From Streptomyces nodosus (GTDB taxonomy: Bacteria > Actinomycetota > Actinomycetes > Streptomycetales > Streptomycetaceae), in contig NZ_CP023747.1 of NCBI RefSeq assembly GCF_008704995.1, forward strand, positions 5,738,001 through 5,802,000: a DNA stretch of 64,000 bases, in the 5' to 3' direction. Below the pieces are notes generated by a model. The model saw only the letters and a list, made by a program, of their open reading frames with translations, ran no database searches and was not told the DNA's origin. Both the position numbers and the translations under genes were made by a program. Positions 47,644-56,481 of this stretch are shown here, piece by piece; the stretch's first letter is position 1; every line of letters starts with the position of its first letter.

Positions 47644-47681
47644 ACCCTTTCGCGCACCGAAGCCCTGCGTGGCGTGCCCGG

Positions 47682-48089
47682 TCAGGCAGCGGGCTCGGGG
47701 AGCCGGCCGAGGTGCTTGGTGACCCGCTCACGCAGAAGGAGATACTCCTCCCAGCGCCGAGGCAGCGGCCCCGGCGGACGCTCGACGACGCGGACCGCGC
47801 TGACGGTCTGGCCCCAGGTGAACTGCTCGTAGGTCAGGTCCAGTTCCACACCGCTGGGCAGCCGGTTCCACCAGTGGAACCCGTGCTGTTCCCCGTCGCA
47901 GTGGACCTCCCCGACCAGGAGGTCGCCGCCGAAGAGGTCGTTCACGATCAGGGCCGTGATGTCGCAGTGGCCCCACGACGGGTTGTCGGGCTGCCACGGG
48001 GCGCGGTCGAGGTCGTCCGGGGAGCAGGTGTCGGCGGACCAACTGGCCCGCAGAGCCTTGTCGATGTCCAGCAGATTCCAAGAAGTCAT
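47682..48089 (-). CDS. YunG-family hypothetical protein
   Basis: A 135-residue cytoplasmic protein similar to the YunG group. It has SWNLLDIDKALRASWSADTCSP, PDNPSWGHCDITALIVNDLFGG and HGFHWWNRLPSGVELDLTYEQF, a Cys-His-Asp arrangement reminiscent of small cysteine-peptidase or transglutaminase-like folds, but no activity is known to me. The start ATG at 48089 has no clear ribosome site. It is flanked by the fold-back element on its 5' side and the CebR-type hairpin on its 3' side. Confidence 0.7.
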   Translation of the reverse strand: MTSWNLLDIDKALRASWSADTCSPDDLDRAPWQPDNPSWGHCDITALIVNDLFGGDLLVGEVHCDGEQHGFHWWNRLPSGVELDLTYEQFTWGQTVSAVRVVERPPGPLPRRWEEYLLLRERVTKHLGRLPEPAA

Positions 48090-48126
48090 GGCGGCAGCAT
48101 CGCAGCCACCACTGACATCGGCCGGC

Positions 48127-48294
48127 TAAGAGCTCCGAACAAAAGTGGGGCCCGGCGGGCGGCGCCCGGCACGCACGCTCGCCGCGTTGCCGGAAGGCCC
48201 TGGTAGCTCCGCTACAAGGACCTTCCGGCGCCTTGCGATCGCACGCACCGGACACCGCCCGCTGATCGGACCCCACTTTTGTTCGGAGCTCTAA
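48127..48294. mobile_element. MITE-like fold-back element with TAA target duplication
   Basis: Perfect 21-base terminal inverted repeats (48130-48150 and 48271-48291, outer bases GAGCTCCGAACAAAAG) are flanked by direct TAA on both sides. The interior is also partly self-complementary (for example GCCGGAAGGCCCT against AAGGACCTTCCGGC), so the whole 165-base element can fold into one long hairpin. There is no transposase. I recall similar repeats, with spurious RAPNKSG-type translations, in other Streptomyces genomes. Confidence 0.75.
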
Positions 48295-48431
48295 GGCCAC
48301 CCGCTCGGGCGGACCGGGTGGCCGGTGTGGGTGCCACCCGGTCCGCGAGCCGGGCCGGTCCGGGGGGAGAGGGCCGGCGCCGGGTGGGAAGTGGCTTGTG
48401 CGGGGCCTGTGATGACGACCGCGCTGACGAC

Positions 48432-48491
48432 GACAGCGTTGTCGGATGATGATTTGTACGTGACTGTACTCCCGTCGCGGACAACGATGTC
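48432..48491. promoter_or_regulatory. Two GACAACGTTGTC-like sites downstream of GH92
   Basis: GACAGCGTTGTC (48432-48443) and GACAACGATGTC (48480-48491) each differ by one base from the perfect palindrome before the GH92 gene (52418-52429). They are 48 bases apart, between the fold-back element and the GH92 terminator. A 15-codon frame MSRLFPRKAEAAAPR (48487-48534) overlaps the second site; it has no ribosome site. Confidence 0.4.
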
Positions 48492-48532
48492 AAGGTTGTT
48501 CCCTCGTAAGGCTGAAGCCGCAGCACCACGAT

Positions 48533-48571
48533 GACGGGGCGGGCGCGGAAGGATCCCGCGCCCGCCCCGTC
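48533..48571. terminator. Terminator of the GH92 gene
   Basis: Perfect 16-base stem GACGGGGCGGGCGCGG / CCGCGCCCGCCCCGTC with a seven-base loop, 12 bases after the GH92 stop. Confidence 0.8.
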
Positions 48572-48583
48572 CGGCCGAGCCGC

Positions 48584-51500
48584 TCAGGCCAGCAGCTCCA
48601 CCTCCGCCAGGGTCGACTCCCCGTTCAGGACCAGGCGGTAGTGCGTGTACGCGCCGGCCTGGGGGATCGAGAACGCCCGCGTCTGCCGGGCCCAGGCGAA
48701 GGATTCACCCGAGCGCTTGTCGAGCGTCGTCCACCGGGTGCCGTCCTGGGAGGCCTGGAGGGTCCAGCCGGCGGGTGCCTTGGCCGGGTCGGCCGGGGAC
48801 GTCAGGGTGTACTGCACCGCCTTGCTGCGGTCACCGACCGGGAGGTCCACGGTCGTCACGGTCGCCTCCGTGGCCGAGGTGTTGTCGAAGAGCGGACCGT
48901 CACCCTTGAGTACATCGGTGCGCGGCGAGGGCACCTTGTCGTCCTGGGTGATCGACACCGGCGCCGCGTTCTTGCCCGTGCCCCAGGACGAGGGCCGCGG
49001 ACCCATGTCGAACTCCAGCACTCCGCCCTTGGCCAGCAGCGTGTGCGGCAGGGACGTCGAGGTCCACGCCTTGCCGTTCACCTTCAGACCCTGGACGTAG
49101 ATGTTCCGGGTGCTGTTCCGCGGGGCCTTGATCACCAGGTCCTTGCCGTTCTCCAGGTGCACCGTGGCCTTGGTGAACAGCGGCGATCCGACGGCGTACT
49201 CCCCGCCGCCCATCACCAGCGGGTAGAAGCCCAGCGCCGAGAACACGTACCAGGCCGACTGCTCGCCGTTGTCCTCGTCGCCGTGGTAGCCCTGGCCGAT
49301 CTCGCTGCCGGTGTAGAGCCGGGAGAGGACCTCGCGGACGTTCTGCTGCGCCTTCCACGGCTGTCCGGCCGCGTCGTACATGTAGATCACATGGTGCGCG
49401 ACCTGGTTGGAGTGGCCGTAGTTGCCCATCCGGACATCGCGTGCCTCCGTCATCTCATGGATGACACCGCCGTAGGAGCCCACGAACTCCGGCCCGGCCG
49501 TCTCCGGTGTCGAGAAGTACTCGTCCAGCTTGTCGCCCAGCTTGGCGCGGCCCCCGTACAGGTTCGCCAGGCCCCGGCTGTCCTGCGGGGCGGTGAAGGC
49601 ATAGCCCCAGCCGTTGGTCTCCGTGTAGTCGTAACCCCACACCCGCGGGTCGTACTTCGAGGAGTCCAGCCGCCAGTTCCCCTGCGCGTTGCGGCCCTGG
49701 AAGAAGCCGGCCTTGGAGTCGAAGAGGTTGACGTAGTCACGGGCACGGTTGAGGAAGTACTCCGACTCCTCCTGGTAGCGCTTCTTGCCCGTCTTCTCGA
49801 ACAGCGCCTGGCCCATCCGGGCGATGCCGTAGTCGTTGACATAGCCCTCCATCGCCCACGACAGGCCCTCGCCGGTGGCGGTGCTGGTGTAGCCGAGGAA
49901 GGGCGAGGTCGTCATGCCCTTGCGGCCGACCCCGGACGACGGCGGCACCGCGGTCGCGTTCTTCACCGCCGCCTCATAGGCCGCCTCCGCGTCGAACTTC
50001 ACGCCCTTGACATAGGCGTCCGCGAACGCCACGTCCGAGGAGGTGCCCGTCATCAGGTCCGCATAGCCGGGCGAGGACCACCGGGAGGTCCAGCCGCCGT
50101 CCTTGTACTGCTGGACGAAACCGTCGACCAGCTCACCGGCCTCCTTCGGGGTGAAGAAGGAGTACGCCGGCCAGGTCGTGCGATAGGTGTCCCAGAAGCC
50201 GTTGTTGACGTACACCTTGCCGTCGACGATCTTCGCCCCGGTGTGGGTCGGGGTGTCGGGGCCCGTCATCGAGGAGAACGGGGAGGCGTACTTGTAGGAC
50301 GATCCCACCTTCTCGAAGCCGGAGTTGGGGTACAGATACAGCCGGTAGAGCGAGGAGTACAGCGTGGTCAGCTGGTCGGGGGTGGCGCCCTCGACCTCGA
50401 CCGTGCCGAGCAGCTTGTCCCAGGTGCGCTGGGCGCCCGCCTTCACCTGGTCGAAGGAGGTCCCGTCGGGGATCTCCTGGCGCAGATTGTCCTTCGCCTG
50501 GTCGACGCTGATCAGCGAGGTCGCCAGGCGCAGGGTCACCGCGTGGCCGGCGCGCGGCTTGAAGCGCAGATAGCCCTTGACCCCGGAGGCCGCGCCGTCC
50601 GTCACCGGAGCGTCGAAGACGCCGTACACGAACAGGCGGGTGGCACCCGTGGACAGTCCGGACTTCACATCGGAGTAGCCGGTGACGATCCCGTTGTCCT
50701 TGTCGAGGGTCAGCCCGGCCTGTTCGGTCACATTGTCGAAGATCACGCTCGCGTCGTCACCGGGGTAGGTGAACCGCAGCGCCGCCGCGTGGTCCGTGGG
50801 CGCCATCTCCGCCTTGAGACCGTTCTCGAAGGTCACCCCGTAGTAGTAGGGGCGCGCGATCTCGTTCTCGTGCCGGAACGCCAGTTCCCGTGCGGCGCGG
50901 CCCGTGTCCGGGGTGCCGGAGGCCGCCGACGGCATCACCTGGAAGGTCTGCCGGTCGCCCATCCACGGGCTCGGCTCATGGCTGGCGCTGAACGCCTGGA
51001 TCGTGGGCAGGTTGTCCGAGTTGTTGGCCCGGGCGTAGTCGTACAGCCAGCTCAGCGAGCCCGCGTTGGTCACCGGCGTCCAGAAGTTGAAGCCGTGCGG
51101 GACGGCCGTCGCCGGGAAGTTGTTGCCACGGGAGAAGGAGCCGCTGGAGTTGGTGCCCCGGGTGGTCAGCGCATAGTCCGACAGATGCGCCTTGGGCTTC
51201 TCCGGCTGCGCGACCTTCAGGGTGATGTCGTCCAGCCAGCCGCGGAACTTCGCCGGACCCTTGGGGGAGTCATAGGCGACCAGGATCCGGTCCACGGTCT
51301 TGCCGGCCGCGACCGACCCGATCCGCGAGACCACGTTGTTCCACTGGTTGACGTAGAGGACCTTGGACGCGCCCTGGCCGCTCGGGGTGAGCGCGAAGCC
51401 GTGCTGGTCGAGGGCCCCGAGGCCGCTCAGATAGGTGCCGTCGGTGAAGGCCAGGTCGACGGAGACATTGGTGGCGTCGTAGTCCAGGTCACCGTCCGCC

Positions 51501-52384
51501 ATCGACGGGAAGACCCGGTACGACAGCTCGGTGTCCCGCTGGACGCCCACATTCACGTCGAAGACCTTGTTGTACGAGTAGGCCCGGCCCTTGGCCGTGT
51601 GCGTGCCCGCGTACCGCAGTGCCCGCTTGCCCGTGAAGCCCGCGCCCGCCTTGGCGGTGGGGGAGCCGGTGGGGCCGCGGTCCACCAGGGTGCGCATGTC
51701 CTTGGGGGCGGGCTCGTCGCTCTTGCCCGTGGAGAACTGCACATCGGCCAGCTGAAGGATGTCCCCGCTGTGATTGCGGGTGAAGTCGATGCGGAAGTGC
51801 GCGTACTCGGCGGGCTCCGCGAGATCGTAGGACTTGGTCTGGAAGCGCTCGGCGAACGATTCACCGGTGCGTTTGTCGAGGGTCTTCCAGTCCTTGCCGT
51901 CCGTGGAGCCCTGAAGGGTCCAGTCCGCCGGGTCCCGCTCATCGTGGTCATTGGCCGAGGTCAGTGCGTAGGTGACCACCTTGACGGGCTTGTCGAGGTC
52001 GAATTCGACCCAGCCGGTCGACGCGAACGTCAGCCATTTGGTGCCCGGCTCGCCGTCGATGAGGTTCTCCTTGACCTCACCGCCGTCGGTGTTCTCGGCG
52101 CTGGCCCGGACATCGGTGACCTCATCGGTCACATTGCCCGGAATTCCGGTCGTATACCCTCCGTCCACGCCGGACGCCCGCTTTTCACCGTTCCTCGCGG
52201 TGTCCACGGTGTTGAGCCATGTCGGCGCCGGATCGTCGGTTTCGAACGACGAGGTGAACTCCCGGTCCGTCGTCGGCCGGCCGGGCAGTGCCACCGCCAC
52301 GCCCTGGGTGGCCATGAGCAAGGCCAGGGCGGTCGTCGCCACGACCGCCGTAGGAGCCCCTCTATGGCGAGATCTGTGCTGCAT
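48584..52384 (-). CDS. Secreted GH92 alpha-mannosidase with discoidin-like domains
   Basis: A 1266-residue exported enzyme. The N-terminal 35 residues form a signal peptide. A first F5/8-type C (discoidin-like) domain spans about residues 70-225, a linker beta-sandwich follows, and the GH92 region runs from about 400 to 1090, with the catalytic-site block GDEDNGEQSAWYVFSALGFYP near 1036 (Glu as general acid side). A second discoidin-like domain ends the protein. GH92 enzymes are calcium-dependent exo-mannosidases that act on yeast mannan or N-glycans. The ATG at 52384 follows GGGAGGG at a long distance; a LacI-type palindrome sits 34 bases upstream. It is divergent from ngcEFG. Confidence 0.9.
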   Translation of the reverse strand: MQHRSRHRGAPTAVVATTALALLMATQGVAVALPGRPTTDREFTSSFETDDPAPTWLNTVDTARNGEKRASGVDGGYTTGIPGNVTDEVTDVRASAENTDGGEVKENLIDGEPGTKWLTFASTGWVEFDLDKPVKVVTYALTSANDHDERDPADWTLQGSTDGKDWKTLDKRTGESFAERFQTKSYDLAEPAEYAHFRIDFTRNHSGDILQLADVQFSTGKSDEPAPKDMRTLVDRGPTGSPTAKAGAGFTGKRALRYAGTHTAKGRAYSYNKVFDVNVGVQRDTELSYRVFPSMADGDLDYDATNVSVDLAFTDGTYLSGLGALDQHGFALTPSGQGASKVLYVNQWNNVVSRIGSVAAGKTVDRILVAYDSPKGPAKFRGWLDDITLKVAQPEKPKAHLSDYALTTRGTNSSGSFSRGNNFPATAVPHGFNFWTPVTNAGSLSWLYDYARANNSDNLPTIQAFSASHEPSPWMGDRQTFQVMPSAASGTPDTGRAARELAFRHENEIARPYYYGVTFENGLKAEMAPTDHAAALRFTYPGDDASVIFDNVTEQAGLTLDKDNGIVTGYSDVKSGLSTGATRLFVYGVFDAPVTDGAASGVKGYLRFKPRAGHAVTLRLATSLISVDQAKDNLRQEIPDGTSFDQVKAGAQRTWDKLLGTVEVEGATPDQLTTLYSSLYRLYLYPNSGFEKVGSSYKYASPFSSMTGPDTPTHTGAKIVDGKVYVNNGFWDTYRTTWPAYSFFTPKEAGELVDGFVQQYKDGGWTSRWSSPGYADLMTGTSSDVAFADAYVKGVKFDAEAAYEAAVKNATAVPPSSGVGRKGMTTSPFLGYTSTATGEGLSWAMEGYVNDYGIARMGQALFEKTGKKRYQEESEYFLNRARDYVNLFDSKAGFFQGRNAQGNWRLDSSKYDPRVWGYDYTETNGWGYAFTAPQDSRGLANLYGGRAKLGDKLDEYFSTPETAGPEFVGSYGGVIHEMTEARDVRMGNYGHSNQVAHHVIYMYDAAGQPWKAQQNVREVLSRLYTGSEIGQGYHGDEDNGEQSAWYVFSALGFYPLVMGGGEYAVGSPLFTKATVHLENGKDLVIKAPRNSTRNIYVQGLKVNGKAWTSTSLPHTLLAKGGVLEFDMGPRPSSWGTGKNAAPVSITQDDKVPSPRTDVLKGDGPLFDNTSATEATVTTVDLPVGDRSKAVQYTLTSPADPAKAPAGWTLQASQDGTRWTTLDKRSGESFAWARQTRAFSIPQAGAYTHYRLVLNGESTLAEVELLA

Positions 52385-52417
52385 GCGCGAGCACCCTCCC
52401 TGCGCTGAGAAAATTCG

Positions 52418-52429
52418 GACAACGTTGTC
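52418..52429. promoter_or_regulatory. LacI-type palindrome GACAACGTTGTC before GH92
   Basis: A perfect 12-base palindrome with a central CG, typical for LacI-family repressors. It lies 34 bases upstream of the GH92 start. No LacI gene is in the window. Confidence 0.6.
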
Positions 52430-52618
52430 AGCTTCGCTGCGCAAGGACCAGTAGGAGTCAAGTGGCCAGTGATGTCAAGGGTGTTGGCTGTGGCATTCGG
52501 GGCCAATGTGGCGGATATCCCGATTCGGGAGGTGCGGAAACTTCCCTGGTTTCCCTGAGGTCTCAACTCGGAAAAGCAAAGAGTGAACCTTGCATTTGAT
52601 CTTGCTCCGTCGGCGGAA

Positions 52619-52634
52619 AGTGGACTATACCTGT
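52619..52634. promoter_or_regulatory. DasR-like (dre) site before ngcE
   Basis: AGTGGACTATACCTGT matches about 12 of 16 positions of the DasR responsive element AGTGGTCTAGACCACT. DasR represses GlcNAc and chitin genes in Streptomyces, so the place before an NgcE-type uptake operon makes sense. It is 209 bases before the ngcE start. Confidence 0.6.
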
Positions 52635-52843
52635 CGGCGTTCGGGCGGCCGTCATCATGGTGTGACACGGCCCGCAGACAGGCACGACCGGGGGAATCGG
52701 GAGGCGACGGATCTGTTCGGATGCGGTCGGCCGGCGTGCCGTCCCACTGAATCCCTCATGCACGACCCCAGCTTCACCATCACCGCGGTGCCGGGGAGGA
52801 TCCGGTTCACCGCCTGAGTCCTGGAGAAGGCGAGGACTTGAGC

Positions 52844-54292
52844 ATGGGATCCACCTCCGGCGGGAAGACCCCCGCAGGCGTCGGCCGTCGCGATCTGATC
52901 AAGCGGTCCGCCGCGCTCGGTCTGATCTCCGTTCCCACGATGGGCTTTCTGTCCGCGTGTGCCAGCAGTGGGGGCGGCGGCGAGGAGAAGGCCAAAGCGG
53001 GCAAGAAGACCGCGAAGAACCCGCTCGGTGTCAATGACACCGCGCAGATGGAATTCGTATTGTTCGACGGCGGCTTCGGCAAGGAGTACGCCCAGGACGC
53101 GGTCAAGATCTATGAGAAGGCCTTTCCCGGGGCGAAGGTCAAGTTCTCGGCCACCCAGAAGATCCAGTCCACCCTGCAGCCCCGCTTCAACCAGGGCACG
53201 CCGCCGGACCTGATCGACAACTCCGGCGCCGAGCAGATGGACATGGGCGTCCTCGTCGGCAAGAACCAGCTCGCCGACCTCACCCCGCTCCTCGACGCCC
53301 CCTCCTACGACGACCCGAACAAGAAGGTCCGCGACACGCTGCGCCCGGGCATCGTGGAGATGGGCCAGTTCGACGGCGACCCCGTCTGGATCATGTACTA
53401 CGCCTACACCGTCTACGGCGTCTGGTACTCGCGGAAGGCCCTGGGGTCGCTCGACGAGCAGTACCCGGAGACCTGGGACGAGATGCTCAAGGTCTGCGCG
53501 AAGGCCAAGAAGAAGGGCATCGCCGGCTGGACCTACGCCGGCAAGTACCCGTACTACATCCCCTTCTCCCTCTACCCGATGATCGGCAAGGTCGGCGGCC
53601 GCGAGGTCCTCGACGCCATCGACAACCTGGAGCCGAACGCCTGGAAGAACCCGGCCGTCAAGGCCTGCTTCGAGGCGTACTTCGAGCTGTACCGGAAGGG
53701 CTACGTCCTCCAGGGCACGCCCGGCCTGGACCACATCCAGTCGCAGACCGCCTGGGCCAAGGGCAAGGCACTGTTCATCCCGAACGGCTCCTGGGTGGAG
53801 AACGAGTCCGCGAACGTCATCCCCGCCGATTTCGATCTCGCCGTCAACGCCCCCTCCGGGCTGGACGGCTCCGACAAGATGCCCTTCGGCACCATCTGGG
53901 CATCCGGCGGTGAGCCCTTCGTCGTCCCGGCCAAGGCGAGGAACGCCGCGGGCGGCATGGAACAGCTGCGCATCATGCTCAGCGAGGCGTCCTCGAAGAA
54001 CTTCACCGACAAGGTCAAGTCGCTGACGGCGCTCAACGGCGGGACCACCGGCCTCAGCCTCACCCCGGGCCTCGAGTCCGGTGTGGCGGCGCTGGAGAAG
54101 GCCGGCAGCAATGTCCTGAACCCGCGCCTGCAGGACTGGTACGTGCAGCTCCAGAAGGAGAAGATCGGTGTCTCCGGTCTCGGCGAGATGATGGCCGGCC
54201 GGCTCACTCCGGCCGAGGCCATCAAGAAGATCCAGGGATTCGCCGACGAGGCCGCCAAGGACACGTCGATCAAGCACTACAAGCACCAGTGA
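52844..54292 (+). CDS. ngcE: Sugar-binding lipoprotein, NgcE type
   Basis: A 482-residue solute-binding protein of an ABC importer. It has a twin-arginine motif (GRRDLIKRS) and a lipobox LSAC with Cys near residue 39, so it is probably a Tat-exported lipoprotein. The body matches NgcE, the N-acetylglucosamine and N,N'-diacetylchitobiose binding protein (TIGR03851 type), with many aromatic residues for sugar stacking (WIMYYAYTVYGVWYS). GAGGAC lies before the ATG at 52844; TTG 52838 is also open. Synteny with SCO6005-6007, recalled, supports the name. A strong hairpin follows its stop. Confidence 0.87.
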   Translation: MGSTSGGKTPAGVGRRDLIKRSAALGLISVPTMGFLSACASSGGGGEEKAKAGKKTAKNPLGVNDTAQMEFVLFDGGFGKEYAQDAVKIYEKAFPGAKVKFSATQKIQSTLQPRFNQGTPPDLIDNSGAEQMDMGVLVGKNQLADLTPLLDAPSYDDPNKKVRDTLRPGIVEMGQFDGDPVWIMYYAYTVYGVWYSRKALGSLDEQYPETWDEMLKVCAKAKKKGIAGWTYAGKYPYYIPFSLYPMIGKVGGREVLDAIDNLEPNAWKNPAVKACFEAYFELYRKGYVLQGTPGLDHIQSQTAWAKGKALFIPNGSWVENESANVIPADFDLAVNAPSGLDGSDKMPFGTIWASGGEPFVVPAKARNAAGGMEQLRIMLSEASSKNFTDKVKSLTALNGGTTGLSLTPGLESGVAALEKAGSNVLNPRLQDWYVQLQKEKIGVSGLGEMMAGRLTPAEAIKKIQGFADEAAKDTSIKHYKHQ

Positions 54293-54298
54293 GCGTCC

Positions 54299-54338
54299 GC
54301 TCCCGGCGCCGGCCGCCCGTGCGGCCGGCGCCGGGAGC
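54299..54338. terminator. Intercistronic hairpin between ngcE and ngcF
   Basis: A perfect 18-base stem (left arm 54299-54316, right arm 54321-54338) with a four-base loop CCGT. It likely stabilises the ngcE message or stops part of the transcripts, so more binding protein than permease is made. Confidence 0.7.
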
Positions 54339-54365
54339 CATGCAGCGAGATCGGGGTCGGTGGCA

Positions 54366-55292
54366 ATGCAGCACGGCAAGTACCGGTTCATCGTGGGGTT
54401 CCTGGCGGCCCCCCTCGGGCTGTACGCGATCTTCGTCGTGTGGCCCTTCATCCAGTCCATCTACTACTCGTTCACGGACTGGACCGGTCTGAGCCCCGAT
54501 TTCCAGATGGTGGGCTTCGACAACTACACCAGGATGTTCCACGACGACATCTTCTGGAAGTCGCTCTGGCACAGCCTCCTGTTCGCGCTGCTGCTGCCCC
54601 TGGTGACCATCAGCCTGGCGCTGTTCTTCTCCTTCATGATCAATGTGGGCGGGCGGCGGCGCAGGGGCGGGCCGGCGATCTCCGGTGTGCGCGGTTCGTC
54701 CTTCTACAAGATCGTCTACTTCTTCCCGCAGGTCCTTTCGATCGCCATCGTGGCGCTGCTCTTCGCGTTCGCCTACAACCCGGACAGCGGCGCGATCAAC
54801 TCGCTGCTGCGCGGCATCGGGCTCGACGGCGTCCAGCCGCTGTGGCTGGGCGACCCGAACCTCGCCCTGTGGTGTGTGATGGCGGTCCTCGTCTGGTCCA
54901 CGGTCGGCTTCTTCGTGGTCCTCTTCTCGGCCGGTATGGCCTCCATCCCGGCGGACCTCTATGAGGCCGCGCTGCTCGACGGGGCGGGCCGCGCGAAGAC
55001 GTTCTTCCGGATCACCCTGCCCCTGCTGTGGGACACCGTGCAGTCCGGCTGGGTGTACATGGGCATCCTGGCCCTGGGCGCCGAGTCGTTCGCGGTCGTA
55101 CAGATCATGACGACCGGACCGGGCGGGCCCGACTACTCGACCACCGTGATGGTGCTGTACGTCTACCAGAAGGCCTTCCGCGACGGTCAGGCCGCCTACG
55201 CAACCACGATCGGTGTCGCCCTGCTCATCGTGACGCTGCTCTTCGCGGCGGTCGTGATGCGACTGGGCCGGCGCGAGCGGCTGGAGTTCTGA
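54366..55292 (+). CDS. ngcF: Sugar ABC transporter permease, NgcF type
   Basis: A 308-residue permease with six transmembrane helices of the MalF type. The EAA loop reads YEAALLDGAGRAKTFFRITLPLLW in its expected place. It pairs with NgcG and takes GlcNAc or chitobiose from NgcE. The start ATG 54366 is close to a GTG at 54360; GGGGTCGG precedes both. A small cytoplasmic insert (GGRRRRGGPAISGVRGS) follows the second helix and seems particular to this group. The next gene begins three bases after its stop. Confidence 0.87.
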   Translation: MQHGKYRFIVGFLAAPLGLYAIFVVWPFIQSIYYSFTDWTGLSPDFQMVGFDNYTRMFHDDIFWKSLWHSLLFALLLPLVTISLALFFSFMINVGGRRRRGGPAISGVRGSSFYKIVYFFPQVLSIAIVALLFAFAYNPDSGAINSLLRGIGLDGVQPLWLGDPNLALWCVMAVLVWSTVGFFVVLFSAGMASIPADLYEAALLDGAGRAKTFFRITLPLLWDTVQSGWVYMGILALGAESFAVVQIMTTGPGGPDYSTTVMVLYVYQKAFRDGQAAYATTIGVALLIVTLLFAAVVMRLGRRERLEF

Positions 55293-55294
55293 GC

Positions 55295-56218
55295 ATGAAG
55301 ACGACCGAGACCCCCGCCCCGATCCCGGCCGAGCCCGGCGTCACCCTGACCGTGCCCGGCACCCCGGCCGGCAAGCCGCCGCGGCGCGGACGTGAGGGCA
55401 CCGTCCTCAATGTCTTCTCGCACGGCATGCTCGTGCTGTGGGCGTTCATGGTGGTCATGCCGCTGCTGTGGGCGGTGATGACCTCCTTCAAGGACGACAG
55501 CTCGATCTTCACCTCGCCCTGGTCGCTGCCGGACAAGCTGCATCTCGACAACTGGGCGCGGGCGTGGACCGACGCCAATATGAGCGACTACTTCCTCAAC
55601 ACCGTCCTGGTGGTGGGCGGTTCGCTCGTCGGCACGCTGGTGCTCGGCTCGATGGCCGCCTATGTCCTGGCCCGCTTCGACTTCCCGGGCAACCGGTTCA
55701 TCTACTACCTGTTCATCGGCGGCATGAGCTTCCCGATCATGCTCGCGCTGGTCCCGCTGTTCTACGTCGTGAACAACATGGGCCTGCTGAACACGATCCA
55801 CGGTCTGATCCTGGTCTATATCGCCTACTCGCTGCCCTTCACGGTCTTCTTCCTGACCGCGTTCTTCCGCTCGCTGCCGACCTCGGTGGCCGAGGCCGCC
55901 TTCGTGGACGGGGCCTCGCACACCCGTACGTTCTTCCAGATCATGCTGCCGATGGCGAAGCCCGGACTGATCAGCGTGGGGATCTTCAACTTCCTGGGCC
56001 AGTGGAACCAGTACATGCTGCCGACGGTCCTGAACACCGACCCCGACAAACGCGTCCTCACCCAGGGCCTGGTGCAGCTCGCCACCAGCCAGGGATACAA
56101 GGGGGACTGGTCGGGCCTCTTCGCGGGCCTGGTGATGGCGATGCTGCCGGTGCTGGCGGCATACATCGTCTTCCAGCGGCAGGTGGTGCAGGGGCTCACC
56201 GCGGGGGCCCTGAAGTAG
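55295..56218 (+). CDS. ngcG: Sugar ABC transporter permease, NgcG type
   Basis: A 307-residue MalG-type permease with six helices and the EAA loop AEAAFVDGASHTRTFFQIMLPMAKPG. A 35-residue Pro-rich N-terminal tail precedes the first helix. GGAG lies in the end of ngcF, nine bases before the ATG. No ATPase gene is present in this operon; known Ngc, Das and Ceb importers share the ATPase MsiK encoded elsewhere. A terminator hairpin follows. Confidence 0.88.
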   Translation: MKTTETPAPIPAEPGVTLTVPGTPAGKPPRRGREGTVLNVFSHGMLVLWAFMVVMPLLWAVMTSFKDDSSIFTSPWSLPDKLHLDNWARAWTDANMSDYFLNTVLVVGGSLVGTLVLGSMAAYVLARFDFPGNRFIYYLFIGGMSFPIMLALVPLFYVVNNMGLLNTIHGLILVYIAYSLPFTVFFLTAFFRSLPTSVAEAAFVDGASHTRTFFQIMLPMAKPGLISVGIFNFLGQWNQYMLPTVLNTDPDKRVLTQGLVQLATSQGYKGDWSGLFAGLVMAMLPVLAAYIVFQRQVVQGLTAGALK

Positions 56219-56263
56219 CCCCGGGGCTTCACCGGGGCACCCGTACGTATCCGAACGAACCGG

Positions 56264-56306
56264 CACGCCGGCGTCCTCCCCGTGAACCGGGGGCGGCGCC
56301 GGCGTG
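56264..56306. terminator. Terminator after ngcG
   Basis: Arms CACGCCGGCG (56264-56273) and CGCCGGCGTG (56297-56306) with an inner CCCC / GGGG pair in the loop. Confidence 0.6.
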
Positions 56307-56481
56307 TCCATGTGCCCCCGCATCCGTTCGCCCTCGATTTCCGTCAAGGTCTTGACTGCGGTAACCCGTTCAGCGGAGCTTGGAGTTCACAACTTGTAAG
56401 TAGCCCGGGTTCCATTGTCGTGACCTGGGTCACACCGGCGGCATCGTGGCCGTTGGGCTGAGGGCAGGAGTGGATGAGTCG

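Noticed and set aside
47565-48206. Plus-strand frame downstream of the CebR-type box as its target gene
   Set aside because: It mirrors the YunG-like gene and ends in the fold-back element; no start signal or domain is seen.
48487-48534. 15-codon ORF MSRLFPRKAEAAAPR as a real small gene
   Set aside because: It has no ribosome site and overlaps an operator-like sequence; kept only as a possible stump of a lost gene.
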